Shown: piece by piece, positions 31,955 through 44,846 of the stretch
How the letters are laid out: each line of letters starts with the position of its first letter
Numbering within the stretch: the stretch's first letter is position 1
Source: Rhyacophila brunnea
Lineage: Eukaryota > Arthropoda > Insecta > Trichoptera > Rhyacophilidae
Assembly (NCBI GenBank): GCA_022495005.1
Contig: JAGYXB010000363.1
Coordinates: forward strand, 80,035-144,034
DNA length: 64,000 bases
Direction: 5' to 3'
Notes under the pieces: generated by a model
The model's input: only the letters and a program-made list of their open reading frames with translations
What the model was told of the DNA's origin: nothing
The model's database searches: none
Program-made: the position numbers and the translations under genes

Positions 31955-33884
31955 GCTCAGCGATCATTGATCAGCGGAAATTAGTAGCTCTATCTATACA
32001 TATAGATATACCATCGTAAATAGTCCGGTATTCGAATTTAGAACTAATCTCATCACAGTATAAAAAGTATTGAATAATATTAAATGTTAGCATGTACTGT
32101 CGAACAAGATCTTCTTGGCTACGTATTAAAACTGTGAACTAACATGGTCCTCCTATGTAGTCGAAGACAGCGACTTCCAGCTTGTGCCTAAATCTTCTTG
32201 TTGGATAGTAGCGCCCTTACTCAACGGACAACTTATACCGGTGGATCTATAATTACTAGCAAGATAACTTTTGGCAGGCATCTTCCCCTGTGCCATCTTG
32301 GATATCGAATCTCATCACCCACATTGCTGTTCATATCGTGCGTTCACCTAGCGAGCGAAGTAAGTATATCAATCGTTGTTTGAATCTTCATACATATCGA
32401 GATCGGCAACACGCAATCTCAAAGTTAAAAACCAACCGTTCGCCTGGAATATACCTGTAGTGCGAACTGTGGTGAAAACCTTGAGCTTAAATTTGGTAGA
32501 TAAAATAGTAATATGTAAGCGTATGTAAAGCAATTTATTATATTGTTTTTAAAACTATGTTACTACAAACCAAAAATATAAGTATTAGAATAACGTAATA
32601 AACAAGAATTCAAAATTACTTAAAATATTAGTCATTCTAATAATGAATCTATATCTTTTAAAGTGATGCGTTCGTTGATATTATTGTTAATAAAATTACT
32701 ACCCCCATTAATCGCGTTCAGTCCGTCAGTCCAAGGAATTTTGAGGATGCGTATATACAGCCACATCTCGAAAGCTTCAAGTGATAGCCGTACCAATAAT
32801 AATTAATGTTGAGCAGAGACGCGTTTACCTAACGCAACCGATTCGTGGGAAAATTTAAAAGGGGGCCTCCGAAGAGTTTAAACCTGCCACTCGGTTATTA
32901 TTACTATATTGCAATTTGACACAATGCACATTATTTCACATAAAAACTGAGTGGAAATGGATATTGCCCAAAGCATAATAAAATTCCTGCACAAAAGTAG
33001 GGATTCTAATAGCTGTAAATTGTGTGGTATTCTAATAGAAGTAAAGATACGCTAATTAAGTAGGTAGATAGTGAACAAAGCAAAAAAATATTTAGAGACA
33101 TGTAGGTATATAGTAACCAATAATTATATTTCTAACTAAACAATAGTACAGTAAACCTGTTACTCTTGTAGTAGTTATCCACGAACTATATAAACATATT
33201 TCACAAACTCACTTTGCGAGATGTTTTATTTAATTTGAAGAATGCAGGTCACGCGTTGCTTAGAGACAGAATATTTATGCAAAAATGACGAATATTACAT
33301 ACTTACATTCAATTTTGATGGTAGATTCCGTAGTTGTGAGATTAAAATAAATATACTTTCATTATTGTAATTCCCATACTTCCGTTCTATTCGATTCATG
33401 AAAACTATTTTCCAAATACTAAATTGGTAGGTATTCTGCTGTAGGTAAGTATGTGATTTGTAAGAGATGAGACTGTTTCAATTAAACAATGTTTGTATAA
33501 CGTGTACAACATAAAAATTGTTTGAATTCATGAATTTATTTGGAAAATTAAAATTAGATTGCTCATTTTTTATAGAAGGGGGTTCACAATCGGTCAGTGC
33601 GCCGGGCCTCTATGTCACTAAATGCGCAACTGAGATGTTGAAGGATTAGTTATTAACAAATCTTTGGTAAATCTGATGATACATTCAAACTGTGGAAGTG
33701 CTTATAGTTCATCTTGGAGTGGAAATTGGGTATTTTTGATTGTCATTATCATAATAATTGATATACCATCGTACTTCGGCTATATAATATTATATAACTA
33801 CAATGATACAATGTGTTAATTTGAATAATATTTTATAAGTAATAGTTTCATGATTTTAACCACAAAAATTTAAATGCCTAGGTA
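31955..33884. other. No gene recognised
   Basis: Unique-looking AT-rich DNA. A slightly GC-richer stretch at 32150-32360 ends in a good donor-like GAAGTAAGTAT (near 32356), but no reading frame there resembles a known protein. Confidence 0.35.
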
Positions 33885-33892
33885 CGATAAAT

Positions 33893-34257
33893 CGTGTCCG
33901 GAAACATGTACTTCACCTCAAATTGTCCAACCTCTTTGGGTCGTATAATAGTACTGACATAAAATTCATGTCTAAATAAAACACGGTTCTACGTCGGTTT
34001 ACACTTTACAGGAAGCCAGCAGCAAACAAATTTTAAAAATAGCCGATTTTTTGGATTATTTGTTAGGTTAGGTTAGGTTTTCATTATTGAATTCATGAAT
34101 TGTGGCAAAATCAGCTATGAAAATTGAATTAATGTTCCTATTGAATCTAATAAAATTGGAGACCGTATAGTACACGGTCATCATTCTCTTTCCGATATAA
34201 ATCTCACGGCGAACTGTGCCTTGGTGAAATGTTTTCCGTACAATTTACATGTTACCA
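33893..34257 (+). mobile_element. 365-bp MITE starting CGTGTCCGGAAAC, 8-bp duplication
   Basis: It is flanked by CGATAAAT at 33885-33892 and 34258-34265. A second full copy in the opposite orientation lies at 48758-49126 with its own perfect 8-bp duplication. The ends share only AACATGTA as an inverted word. It contains three TTAGG units at 34063-34077. Eight-base duplications fit hAT-type transposition, although the ends are not typical. Confidence 0.8.
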
Positions 34258-34691
34258 CGATAAATTATTAATGTAGACAATTTTGATGAGTTTTTCTTAT
34301 GAAAATTTATTATAAAAATACGCACATGGCATGACCCTTACATCTATTATCTGACCTCACTCTTGCTGCATGTTTATAGGAAATGAAAGTACACTTACAT
34401 CAAAAGTTACAATGCTTTGTGCCATACGGCATTACACTATCACCAGCAATAACAGAATTTCAATGAGACACTCACCACATGACATGACTACCTATTCCTT
34501 TGCACACAATTATAGCCAGTGGCGTTACGCGATACCGAATTTGTGTATCTTGAAATAACTGGTTATCTACCGATACCGGTATTTTAAATCGACATTAATA
34601 CCGGTATTTTACCACGTTTTTATAAGCTCATAAGATTTTTCTTGAAACATTGTAGGTACCTTAATGACATTCGTTTTCTGGTGACTGGTTC
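34258..34691. other. No gene recognised; contains ATACCGGTATT words
   Basis: 34565-34615 holds three ATACCGGTATT-like words related to 30929-31020. Otherwise plain AT-rich DNA. Confidence 0.35.
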
Positions 34692-36090
34692 TTAAGGGGG
34701 GACATGCTCGTCGAAGGTCAAAATTGAGTTTTTATTGTATTTTCAAACCATGATCCTGGACACTCCTTAAATGTTGTAGATAATCTATTTATATAATTTT
34801 GAAGCCTTATTATCCTTTATAGTTATTTTAAACATTTGATGATTGCATGAAGTATTTTTGTTACATAAAATAGTATTCTTTTAAACCTCTCGCTCTAATG
34901 TTTTAGAATATAGTCATATTTCGGTACATAACTGTGCAGTGGTGTTAAGATTTTTTACATTTATTAATTTTTAAACGCATTTATAAACCATTAGTATAAT
35001 TTATTACTAGATAATTTTTGTAAAATATTCACGATAAAAAAATATTTTGATAATCTCTGTGATCCCAAATTTGACAAGAATTAGGCATTTTATTATTCAA
35101 AAAATCGGCAAGATTAACACATTTGAAAATGATTCTAAAGATACTTATTATAAGCTATGTTTTTGACCATTCAAGTGTGATAAACATCTTATGAATAATG
35201 ATTGCTTTATAATAATTATTGACCTAAGAAGAAGGTAGTGTTTTTTTGAAATACGCCATTTCTTTTGTCATTCCCCAGTAGTTAAGCTACAACATACGGC
35301 CGTAGCCATAAATTTACAAACTATAATTGAAGTAGGGAGTAAAATGATATTGACGCGCGTGTTTGAACATGTACCGTTTAAAAAAAAATAAAAAAAAAAT
35401 CGGTTAGGTACATGTTCAAACACTCGCGTTAACATGATTTTACTCCCTACTTTAATTATAGTTTGTCAATTTATGGCTACGGCCGTGTGTTGTAGCTTAA
35501 CCACTGGGGAATGCCAAAATAAATGGCGTATTTCAAAAAAACACTACCTTATTCTTAGGTCAATAATTATTATAAAGCAATCATTATTCGTAGGATGTTT
35601 ATCACACTTGAATGGTCAAAGACATAGCTTATAATGAGTATCTTTAGAATTATCTTCAAATGTGTTAATCTTGCCGAATTTTGAATAATAAAATGCCTAA
35701 TTCTTGTCAAATTTGGGATCACAGAGATTATCAATATAATTTTTTATCGTGAATATTTTACAAAAATTATCTCGTAATAAATTATACTAATGGTTTTATA
35801 AATGCGTTTAAAAATTAATAAATGTAAAAAATCTTAACACCACTGCACAGTTATGTACCGAAATATGACTATATTCTAAAACATTAGAGCGAGAGGTTTA
35901 AAAGAATACTATTTTATGTAACAAAAATACTTCATGCAGTCATCAAACGTTTAAAATAACTATAAAGGATAATAAGGCTTCAAAATTATATAAATAGATC
36001 ATCTACAACGTTTAAGGAGTGTCCAGGATCATGGTTTGAATATACAATAAAAACTCAATTTTGACCTTCGACGAGCATGTCCCCCCTTAA
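34692..36090. repeat. Complete 1.4 kb near-perfect palindrome (foldback element) with TTAA ends
   Basis: The two arms of about 685 bp are inverted copies around 35391. The ends read TTAAGGGGGGACATGCTCG and CGAGCATGTCCCCCCTTAA. The spacer is a 25-base A-rich run flanked by GTTTGAACATGTACC and its inverse. By eye the arms differ at only a few per cent of positions. Five partial relatives lie in the window. Open frames inside the arms have no protein likeness. TTAA at both ends suggests a TTAA target duplication (piggyBac-type), but that is inference. Confidence 0.9.
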
Positions 36091-37640
36091 GATTTTTGCC
36101 GCCATTAAAGCCTGCTGCCCGTGTGCTTCGCATCCCTAACACTCCCGCTTGACGCGCCCTGACTAGGTGTATATATACAGCATAGGTCAGTGGCGAAGAC
36201 CCCAATACTAGGCGATTATGTAAAGCCTACGTAAGAAAAATATTTGCATTGGACGTATTTATGTAATCAATTGATTATTTTATATTCTATAAAAACAATT
36301 TTATTTGCCAGCGACGTCTTTCGTATATGTATGAATACATTATATATATAATATATATATATACAGATTGCAGAACAACCTGTCAAAGGTTTTTAAAAAA
36401 AATGCCACAGCGCGCCATCTGTTTTTAACGTGTTTATTGGATTATTCTTCGAGAAATACTGATGTTTTATACTTAACGTTACATGACCTATCACATTGTA
36501 TGCAATACGGTAGGCTCCGTTCACCAAGCTTAAAACCTTTACGCATTATATAATTATCTATGACTGCAGCTTTGTCCAAAATAATTAACAATTAGATAAT
36601 AATTTAAGAAAATAATTTCAATGGTATTTAATCACATATAAATACATATAGATTGTGTTTTGATGAATATAAATGTTTAGGAAAATACGTAATTTAAACT
36701 CACCGCTCAATTTTATGCCGTCGGTGAGCTATTGAAATTTCATCAAATTAGTGTGTCGTTGTCATTAGTGTATACGTATTCATTAAAATTCATTTGTAGT
36801 AATATCGTATTATCTTCCTATTTCCCGTGAGTCCTGACAAGTGTACTCTTTTTCTCAGATCTCCACAGCCTACCTCTTTTCAAAGGTTACCCTTTACAAC
36901 TGGTATATGTATACTGTGTAGGTATTGTGTGTATAAGGTAATATTTCACCAAACGTACAAGCATGCATGAAACATTAGCCTTAGTGACATTTTTTTCAAT
37001 AATTTTACGTTCATAATAAGCTTTTCTTTAGCATCTTACTCGGGTTTAATCAATATTACTGTTGGCTAACTGTATAGTATACGAAATAGTACGATTTTAG
37101 AATATATTTTATACCCTAGGCATAGGCGTATAGTCTATTACTTTAATATTAAAATCGTGTGTGTTTGAAACCACGTTAATTATGTAGGTAGATAAAAACA
37201 TCATGATTAAGACATACCTAGGTGTAATATTATCGCTGTACCAAAAATTATCGACAGCGGTTAGAGGTCATGAGAAAATTATTATTGACCCCATGAACCT
37301 GATTAAAAAAAAACAAATCGACCACAATATTTTTCTAAGCAATCTGATGGATCAATATAATTAATAATATTACATGCCTGTCCCTCAATCTGTCCATTTT
37401 TTATTAATTAAAATCGACGCTGGCCGGGTTACATTTGCGCAAAGCCTCGCTGAATAATCCACAGTAGATGTCTATCAGTTTCGTGATAATATTTATATTA
37501 TAATATGTGGGCTAAAAGAAACTGTTTGTAATAATTAGATTAGATACGCAATCTCGATTATCGTGAGCAATCGTCAATGATAAATAACTATTACACGTAA
37601 CGGGTTTAGATCGTCCCAACAAATTACTTATTCTAAAACT
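36091..37640. other. No gene recognised
   Basis: AT-rich, with a TA-rich simple repeat at 36341-36362. A 61-codon plus frame at 36368-36553 has no recognisable likeness. Confidence 0.35.
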
Positions 37641-37649
37641 ATATACGGT

Positions 37650-37815
37650 AGCCGAAATGGTACAGAGGCCCCTAGCTGTATTAAAAAAATACATTTTTCA
37701 ATGTGTGTTTGATCCCGTGCAAGATCCCAATAGGTTGGACGAAAACTAATAACCATTCTTCGTTAAAAACATCTGATAATGTAAATCCCACTCTGTGAGC
37801 TACTCTGCTTTTACT
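37650..37815 (+). mobile_element. SINE, degenerate copy of the 4107 family
   Basis: Contains GGTAGCCGAAATGGTACAG (A-box region), GTTTGATCCCGTGCAAG, CAATAGGTTGGACGAAAACT and ATCCCACTCTGTGAGC in the family order. Confidence 0.6.
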
Positions 37816-38066
37816 TATTCTACAACCATCATGCTACGATTTTATACCGTAGTGGGGGTCGGCGATAGGTATGTATGTGAAAGAGAGGGGATTTTTTTAG
37901 TTCCTCATATCGTTGCCAAAACATCCGCAATCACAAATAATGTAATTGTAAGTTTATAATATTGTCTTTGTTACTTGTGTTAAAAGTTATACTTCAACCA
38001 AATAATATATCTTGGTCTTTTTGGTGCAGTGCTGCCAACTTTTATTCACGAAAATATGCTATATAG

Positions 38067-38763
38067 CAGGGGTGGTGAACCTATGGCTCGCAAGATGTTT
38101 TTACATGGCACGCGTTTGAAGAGAAAAAAAACCTATAATATTATAATAAATGACAGATCGCATTGTATAAAAATAGCAGGCAAATACTCTTCACGAATAA
38201 GCATTACGTTTAATTTAAATATATAATTGCGTAGGTGGGTCTGTAGAGATTATGCGTCACATATAATATTATCATACTAACCTCATCAGGCGGCGGGGGA
38301 TACCGCACCACGAAACTCTAATTATAATCGATTTACAATGCTTGAGACCACTGTAGCGAGATAATGCCTCATCTGATCGGAGCAATTATCATGTTAATTT
38401 GTACGACATGAACCAAACTAATTAATACAATAACAAAAAACTCATGTCTACCCACAAAAAAGACTGCACCAAATAAAAATAAAAACTTGGTGAAACTAGT
38501 AGTAGTAATTCTAGCAGACAGTTTCAAAATTGGTGGACCGAAATGTATGGCGTAATTGAAAAAAGTGATAAAACTGTCTGCTATGTTCTGTAGGTGGCAT
38601 CATCATCATTTTTCAATAGAATTTTTAAAAACTAATAAAGAAAAAAAAAAAAAAAAATTTAAAAACTATGTTTTCCTCATGAAAAAATGCTCGACACGTC
38701 AGAGTTGAAAAATAATATTTGGGAAATTTTGGCACGCGTACATAAAAAGGTTCGCCAACCCTG
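38067..38763. mobile_element. 697-bp non-autonomous hAT element
   Basis: The ends CAGGGGTGGTGAACC and GGTTCGCCAACCCTG are inverted with two mismatches. A perfect 8-bp duplication, CTATATAG, flanks it at 38059-38066 and 38764-38771. Subterminal GGCACGCG occurs at both ends. No transposase frame remains. Confidence 0.88.
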
Positions 38764-39601
38764 CTATATAGGGTAAAAAACAAGCTAGGTGACAGAAAAA
38801 AGGCTCGATTTAAAAAAAAAAAAAATTTAGTTAGTCTAGAAATTATCATTTTAATAAAATGTGTCATTATACTATTAACATTGTTTTTACAAGAACAAAG
38901 AACGAAAAATAACTAATGTCATAAAATTAAAAATTAATCCAAAATATTAAAAAAAAATTTGTAGGTAACATTTATAGTTTATTAATTATTAGATATTATG
39001 TAATTATTATACGTCTTGATTTACCTGTCTGCGATACAGCACCGCACAACATTCAACAACAACGCATCGACAAGAATGTTGACAGGTTCCACTACCACCT
39101 GTTATTTATTTTCAATAAGGTATATAAAATACCAGCATTTTGTAGCATGCAAATCTGGTATAATATTTTATCTTTATTATGAAAAGTTTTATACTGTTTG
39201 CGGTGTCGAAAAACTCTGAATTGTGTTCTGAAACCAATATTGTGTCATAATAAATATATATGTTTATAAACAAATTTCTGGAGACTAACATTCCACACTG
39301 TTAATATATATTCATAAAACTTTATTTATATTGGAGTGTATATTTATTTTTCATTGTAAAGATTGTGTATCAAGATTTGAGGATATCATTTATGAGTACA
39401 ATTATATTGTATCAATAAATAAATAAATTTTGTTATTGTTGAGTTGGTAAATAATTCAAACAATATACTAAAATTTATTTTTTTATTAATTCATCACGGA
39501 CACTTCTGGATCGATTATAACTGCTGTATAGCAAAGATGAGTTTTGGTCCAATACAATAATTTATTACAATTATCATGTGTTATAAGGACACAGATGAAT
39601 C

Positions 39602-39999
39602 GGGTCTAGGACGATTTGGCACCGGACAACTGGACGCCACAAAATTCGAAAATAAATAGACGTTAGGTACTTATAGGTACTCAAAAAAATATTCAATATA
39701 ATTATTTATGTTTCAATGCTTATATTATGATTTAATAGTTGGTGAGAATGTAACTATGCAGACGTAAACAATGATTTAATCGTGCATATGTTTAAGTTCC
39801 AACGAAAAAAGAGTTTTTTTTATTTTATATATAGCCTTAGGCATGGTAATTCTTAATCCGCGATAAATAATACATTATGTTAAGAGTAAAATGAATTCAA
39901 ATTACTAAGTGGTAGATAGAAACTGATTAAAATACCTCGTCTACACGTGTCTACGACAGTGCGGCGTCCAATTTTCCGGAGGCCACTCGTCCCATTCCC
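39602..39999. mobile_element. 398-bp MITE with 8-bp duplication GATGAATC
   Basis: The inverted ends GGGTCTAGGACGATTTGGC and (reverse strand) GGGAATGGGACGAGTGGCC continue into CCGGA-AA-TGGACGCC on both sides. The duplications are at 39594-39601 and 40000-40007. Confidence 0.8.
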
Positions 40000-40127
40000 G
40001 ATGAATCGCGTACGTTTTCATCTACCTAATCCACTGTAATATTAATAGACTCAGATAACGACTTATTTTGTTTTGTTACGCCAAAGAAGTATAATTTCTA
40101 ATGCGCGTCCATAAGTATACACACCGA

Positions 40128-40440
40128 TTTTTCTATTTATTTATGAAAAGATAAAGTTCATACAATTCGGCGTAAAAATAAGTGCCTGCCTGAACGTCCG
40201 TGGCACTGTCGGCTAGACGCCGTTCGCGTGCCAGCACGTCAAATATATTATTTTTCTAATGAAAAAAAAATGGTTATTTATTATCCGTGAGCATCCGGCG
40301 ATTATACCTGTGACATGTGCAAGTACATATACTTCACTTACATAATTTTGTTCATATTTATCTACTAATTGAGCGCTATTGATAAAAAAATCAATCCCGA
40401 AGGTTTCGGGATTAAGTTTACTAATCCTGGGATTTATATT
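40128..40440 (+). repeat. Dispersed repeat with tRNA-like head, copy 2
   Basis: The partner of 14297-14653, sharing GTCCGTGGCAC, TAGACGCCGTTCGCGTGCC, TTATCCGTGAGCATCCGGC and CCTGTGACATGTGCA. It ends at TTTACTAATCCTGGGAT. Confidence 0.6.
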
Positions 40441-41511
40441 TTTTTATTATGTTGCTTTTTAGAGGGTCTAAACTGCTCAAATCCGTAATTTGAACATAAC
40501 CATAATCATCCAGCGAATTTCCAATCCATTTTTGAGTAAATTCAGCGAGTCTATTTTTGATGGAAGGACTAAAAAATGTTATATTTAGTATGTAACAAAA
40601 AATACGGGAACTGGGTTACCTACCGGGTGTGGCTGTAAAAAGGTATGTAGAGGTGAATTTAATATTAAGACGGTCAATAACACCAACATAATATTTGTTA
40701 TCCGATAGAATTTGCTTTATATGGCTACCCATTGGCCGATATAAATAGTCAGTATATCAGTTATTTTTATTATTTTTTTTTGTACCTATATAATCTTTTA
40801 GTTTAAACTATTATTATTGAGAACAAAAAGGTCCACAAAACCGTCTTATAAATTTGTACTGAGTCTACATATAGTTACCTAATTCTCGAGTGTGGAGAAA
40901 TATCGGATAAACTTAAACACGTGTTAAAAATATGCTATTTTTAATAGTTACGTCAACATCATAATACGTATTAAAATTTGTCACGTTAACAAAACGCGCA
41001 TTCAATACTGGTAATATTTGAGGACACTAATCGGGCTTTGTATTTCTTGGGTTATATGGCCTGGCAGTAAGTCTATCATTAACGGCCCCGCCCATTAAAA
41101 CTTCTAGCCAACGCGTTTGACCCCAGCGCAGTCTGCAGAGAACGCTTGTACGGGGCATAGACGGACGCAACGTTTTGTGGTTATACCTAAACAAAATTGA
41201 CTTCAAAGTCTTGGTATATAACAGCTGGATTTCGCACATCTATCGTATTAATTAATATGTTCTGTGATTATTATAGTGCTCTCTACTTACTCCACATAAT
41301 TCATCAAAAAACTTCTGCTTATATTATAAGCAAAAGATCTTTACACATTTCTTTTCCTCAAGAGTTACCCCAACGAGAGAAGGTTTGATTTCATCTAATC
41401 CTTTAACTTTTGAAAGTAAACTATTATAGAAATTATAGAAACTCCTATAGAAAACAGGGTGTTAACCAAAGCTTTACAATTCAATGACATTGTTTTTTTT
41501 TTTATTATTTT

Positions 41512-41582
41512 AGTTTTACCTAAGGCATAAAGCCCACCAAAAAAGCGCTCGACGCGCTCACTACTGATTAGGCCCCCTCCCA
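41512..41582 (+). repeat. Fragment of the CpG-rich palindrome family
   Basis: TTTTACCTAAGGCATAAAGCCC followed by GCGCTCGACGCGCTC matches the centre of the 41583-42490 palindrome and directly abuts it. Confidence 0.55.
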
Positions 41583-42490
41583 CCCGCGCATTACCCTTCA
41601 CCTATGTAATAAGGGGCTCAAGCAGCACAAAATAATTATTATTATCAGCGTCTCTCATAACAGTCATAACAAAGCAATAAAAATAATATTAAATTTCTCG
41701 GGGCTTGTAATTAAAATCGGACACGCAATAACTAAACAAAGAGTTCGCTGTTCTTAAATAATGGCTTCTCGCCCGTCGCATCGACGACGCTTCGAGGAGC
41801 GTGATTTTGCTCGCCGTTTTCAATGAATGGATACGTTGTATGTTCGTTCATTCGTATCGCCGAGAAGCCAAAAAACGATGACTCATGGGGCGGGCGCGCA
41901 TAATGCGTCGTCAAATCCAGTGGGCGCTGGCGTATTTGATTACGTTGTATTTTCGTTGATTTACGCGCCACTTGTGGAATTTTGCGCGAGAGCCACGCTT
42001 GCTGCGTTAAGTGGGTTTTACGCCTTAGGCATAAAGCCCATTGACGCAGCGAGTGCGGCGCTCGCGCAAAATTTCTACAAGTGGCGCGTAAATCATCAAA
42101 AATACAACGTAATCAAATATGCCAGCGCCCACTGGACTTCACGATGCCTTGCGCCCCGCGTGCCGCATGAGTCACCGTTTTTCGCTTTTCGGCGATACGA
42201 TTTAATGAAAATACAAAGAAGTCCATTCATTGAACACGGCTACCAAAATTACGCTGCTTGAGGCCTCGTCGATCGACGGGCGAAAAGCAATTATTTAATT
42301 ACAGAGAAGTCATTGTTTAATTTTATTGCGTGTTCAGTTTATCGCTGGTTGAATAATGTTGTCGTAAATATTAATGACAAGCCCCGAAATAATATAACAT
42401 TTTTATTGCTTTGTTATGAGAGGCGCTGTAATAAAAATTATTTTGTGCTGCTTGGGCCGCTTATTACATAGGTGAAGGGTAATGCGCGGG
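41583..42490. repeat. CpG-rich 908-bp palindrome (foldback element)
   Basis: The outer ends CCCGCGCATTACCCTTCACC and GGTGAAGGGTAATGCGCGGG are exact inverses. The inverted match continues at roughly 85% by eye through TCTCATAACA, CGGGGCTTGT, TTCGCCCGTCG and CCAGTGGGCGCTGGC to a centre near 42036. The 144-codon plus frame at 41827-42261 lies across the palindrome and is a by-product of it. The flanks show no clear duplication. Confidence 0.85.
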
Positions 42491-42945
42491 AAGAGACGTG
42501 TGATTATGGTTATGAATAAACACTGCATACGCGGACTTCGCCCGCTCGTCGCGTTCTATGGGCACCATCGCTTGCCACTGAATATTTGTATACCTACTCT
42601 TAAAAACGAATGTGAAATGAATATCTATTGTTGTCCAAGTGCTTAGCGTAGAATCCCACAGTACGATGTTATAAAATTACAATCAAATCGATTGTGTCTA
42701 TTTTAGTGTAACATTATAAGTAAAGAAAGTAGACAATTAATTGAGCACCACGTTTTCAAAACAATACATCGATTTAATATTAATTTATACAATTATATGT
42801 GTTCTTTTTGATTTGATCTAATGTTTCAAATAATGTATTCTATAATAATAAAAACTGTATTGGCTTTTTTAATACCTACTCATCAGCGTTCTTCTAAATC
42901 TTTATTATTTAGGTATTAAAAAGTCGTTTTAATATATAAAATAAT

Positions 42946-43180
42946 TAAAATTTGTCGCAATTAGTACGTCGCCTTGTAGCATAGAGGTAAATGCAACGGA
43001 CGGGGCGTAAACCCAGGAGATGCAGGGTTCCATTCCCTGCCGGGGTGGCTTACTTTTTTCAAAAAGATTGTTTCTATAGGTTATAATATATTTTCTCGGA
43101 AAGTCTTTTTCAAAATTATGTATGTTCAATAATCAGAATGGTACATTCTTAAATCTTGTGAATTATTCGTTGAATAAAAG
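42946..43180 (+). mobile_element. tRNA-derived SINE, second family
   Basis: A box TAGCATAGAGG (42978), B box GGTTCCATTCC (43026). The head is followed by GGCTTACTTTTTTCAAAAA, CAAAATTATGTATGTTCAATAAT and the end TTCGTTGAATAAAA. The same order recurs at 45113-45335. Confidence 0.72.
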
Positions 43181-43781
43181 AAATATTTAAATATACTTAC
43201 CTAGGTATTTTCTTTCCCCATTATACTTGCAATTTCGCGAGATCCTTTCTGAATGTTGTAAGTGACAAACAAGATGCGCGTATATGAATGTAACTGTCAA
43301 AGACATTGTTTTGTGTTTTCGTCTCATTTTTTTCGGTGTCTCGGTTTGTACTGATATATTTAAATATTATTTCTTTCTTTAAGTTCTAAGTATAAACATT
43401 ATTTTAGCCGTGGCGTCAATTATAAAGGGAAAACACATAATCCCAAACATGCCAAAGTCACCAATATGCGAAATGACACTTCTGATATACCTAATCAAGT
43501 TTAAACATTTTTGGAAATTCATTACCTTATCCTAAGATTATTATTAGCCTTAGGTACAATTTTGATTTATATAATAATATTATGTACTTACTTGTCTATC
43601 AATTATTGTCTTTGACACGTCGACAAGTAACGTCGTTTATTTTTTTATACGAATGTGACACATTGGTCTTTTTGGCAAATATATTCAGAATTTACGGAGT
43701 TTCGTTATATACTTCTGGTCTTTGGCATGGTAAAATTGGGTAAATCCCTAGTATATCCAGCGCCTTTGGTTCTATTGAGAC

Positions 43782-44182
43782 CCTGGCCCCCACAAGGGGG
43801 GGCTGACACGGCTTTAGCCTAGGAGCGCGGGCTCAGAAGGGGCCCGGCGTGGTGAGTCGACCAGATTATGTGAAATAAACACACATCACAAATTTGCTGT
43901 AATAGTGAAAAAAGTTGCCTGTGGCGCTATTTTACTTCAATAGTGTTATTATATTAAAATATATGGTTGTGTGACACAATTTTTCATTGTGTGTCGATAC
44001 TCGGCAACTAGATAATTCAAATGGATGTATTAAACATACACCCTAATTTTACTGAATACACCATTAACAGAACACTATTGTAAAGAGTGTAAAGCGTCAC
44101 ACCGACTTTACCCTTAGCGATAGATAGGGGGGCCCGACAAAGATTCTACCATGGGGGCCCGCTTCAGGATGTGGGGGCCATG
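43782..44182 (+). mobile_element. 401-bp reference copy of the CATGGCCCCCACA MITE family
   Basis: The ends are CCTGGCCCCCACA and TGTGGGGGCCATG, flanked by a perfect 8-bp duplication ATTGAGAC (43774-43781 and 44183-44190). Internal marks are GTGGTGAGTCGACCAG, GTGTGTCGATACTCGGCAA and CTTTACCCTTAGCGATAG. An 8-bp duplication and short GC-rich ends suggest a hAT-mobilised MITE. Confidence 0.85.
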
Positions 44183-44500
44183 ATTGAGACTATAATATGT
44201 AATTGTCACTTGTGATATGTAATGAGTTTTATAATAACTACTGTACATATTGAATTTAAAAAAAAACCTAATTTCATATTTTTGTACTTATATTATTGTG
44301 TAATATAATAGTTACACATTTGGGTACCTTCTACGCAAAAACAGCTTTTAGCACTCGTTTAATATACACAATCAACTTAAGCTGTAAAAACCTCAAATGT
44401 GACAAAATTGATTTTTTTAGGGACAAAAAACTGCTTAATAATCACAAAAGTTAAATTGTAAGAAGATACTTGTTAGTATATATATATATATAGTTAAGAT

Positions 44501-44772
44501 CATGGCCCCCACATCCTGAAGCGGGCCCCAAGGCTAGGATCTTTGGCGGGCCCCCCGACCCATCGCTATGAATAAAGGCAGTGTGACGCTCTACAGTAGC
44601 GTTTTCCAAATCATGTTTAAATTAATGTGTATCTAGGTATATTTTTAGTGTTTTTTATGTATATTTTAATATATCCATTTAAATTATGGAGTTAATATTA
44701 TTATTAATGCTATTAAATAATAATATTATTGGAAGGAAAATAGCGCCGCAGGCGACTCTTTTTTACCATTAA
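44501..44772 (-). mobile_element. CATGGCCCCCACA MITE, truncated copy
   Basis: Starts CATGGCCCCCACATCCTGAA, the exact inverse of the end of the 43782-44182 copy. It continues through CTACAGTAGCGTTTTCCAAA to GCGCCGCAGGCGAC and stops before the other end. The pair forms a large inverted arrangement across 44183-44500. Confidence 0.75.
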
Positions 44773-44846
44773 TGAAAATTTCATATATTTTATATTTTAT
44801 AATTTCATATTTTTATAATATGCAATATTTTAAATAAATTGTATAA

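Noticed and set aside
32198..32383. Plus-strand 61-codon frame ending near a donor-like GTAAGT
   Set aside because: No protein likeness, and no acceptor or start context; the donor match alone is not enough.
41827..42261. 144-codon plus frame in the CpG-rich palindrome
   Set aside because: It spans the centre of an inverted repeat, so its two halves are complementary copies; low stop density follows from GC content.
42968..43052. A functional tRNA gene at 42.97 kb
   Set aside because: A and B boxes are present, but the arms do not fold into a clean cloverleaf, and the same head plus tail recurs at 45113, which marks a SINE.
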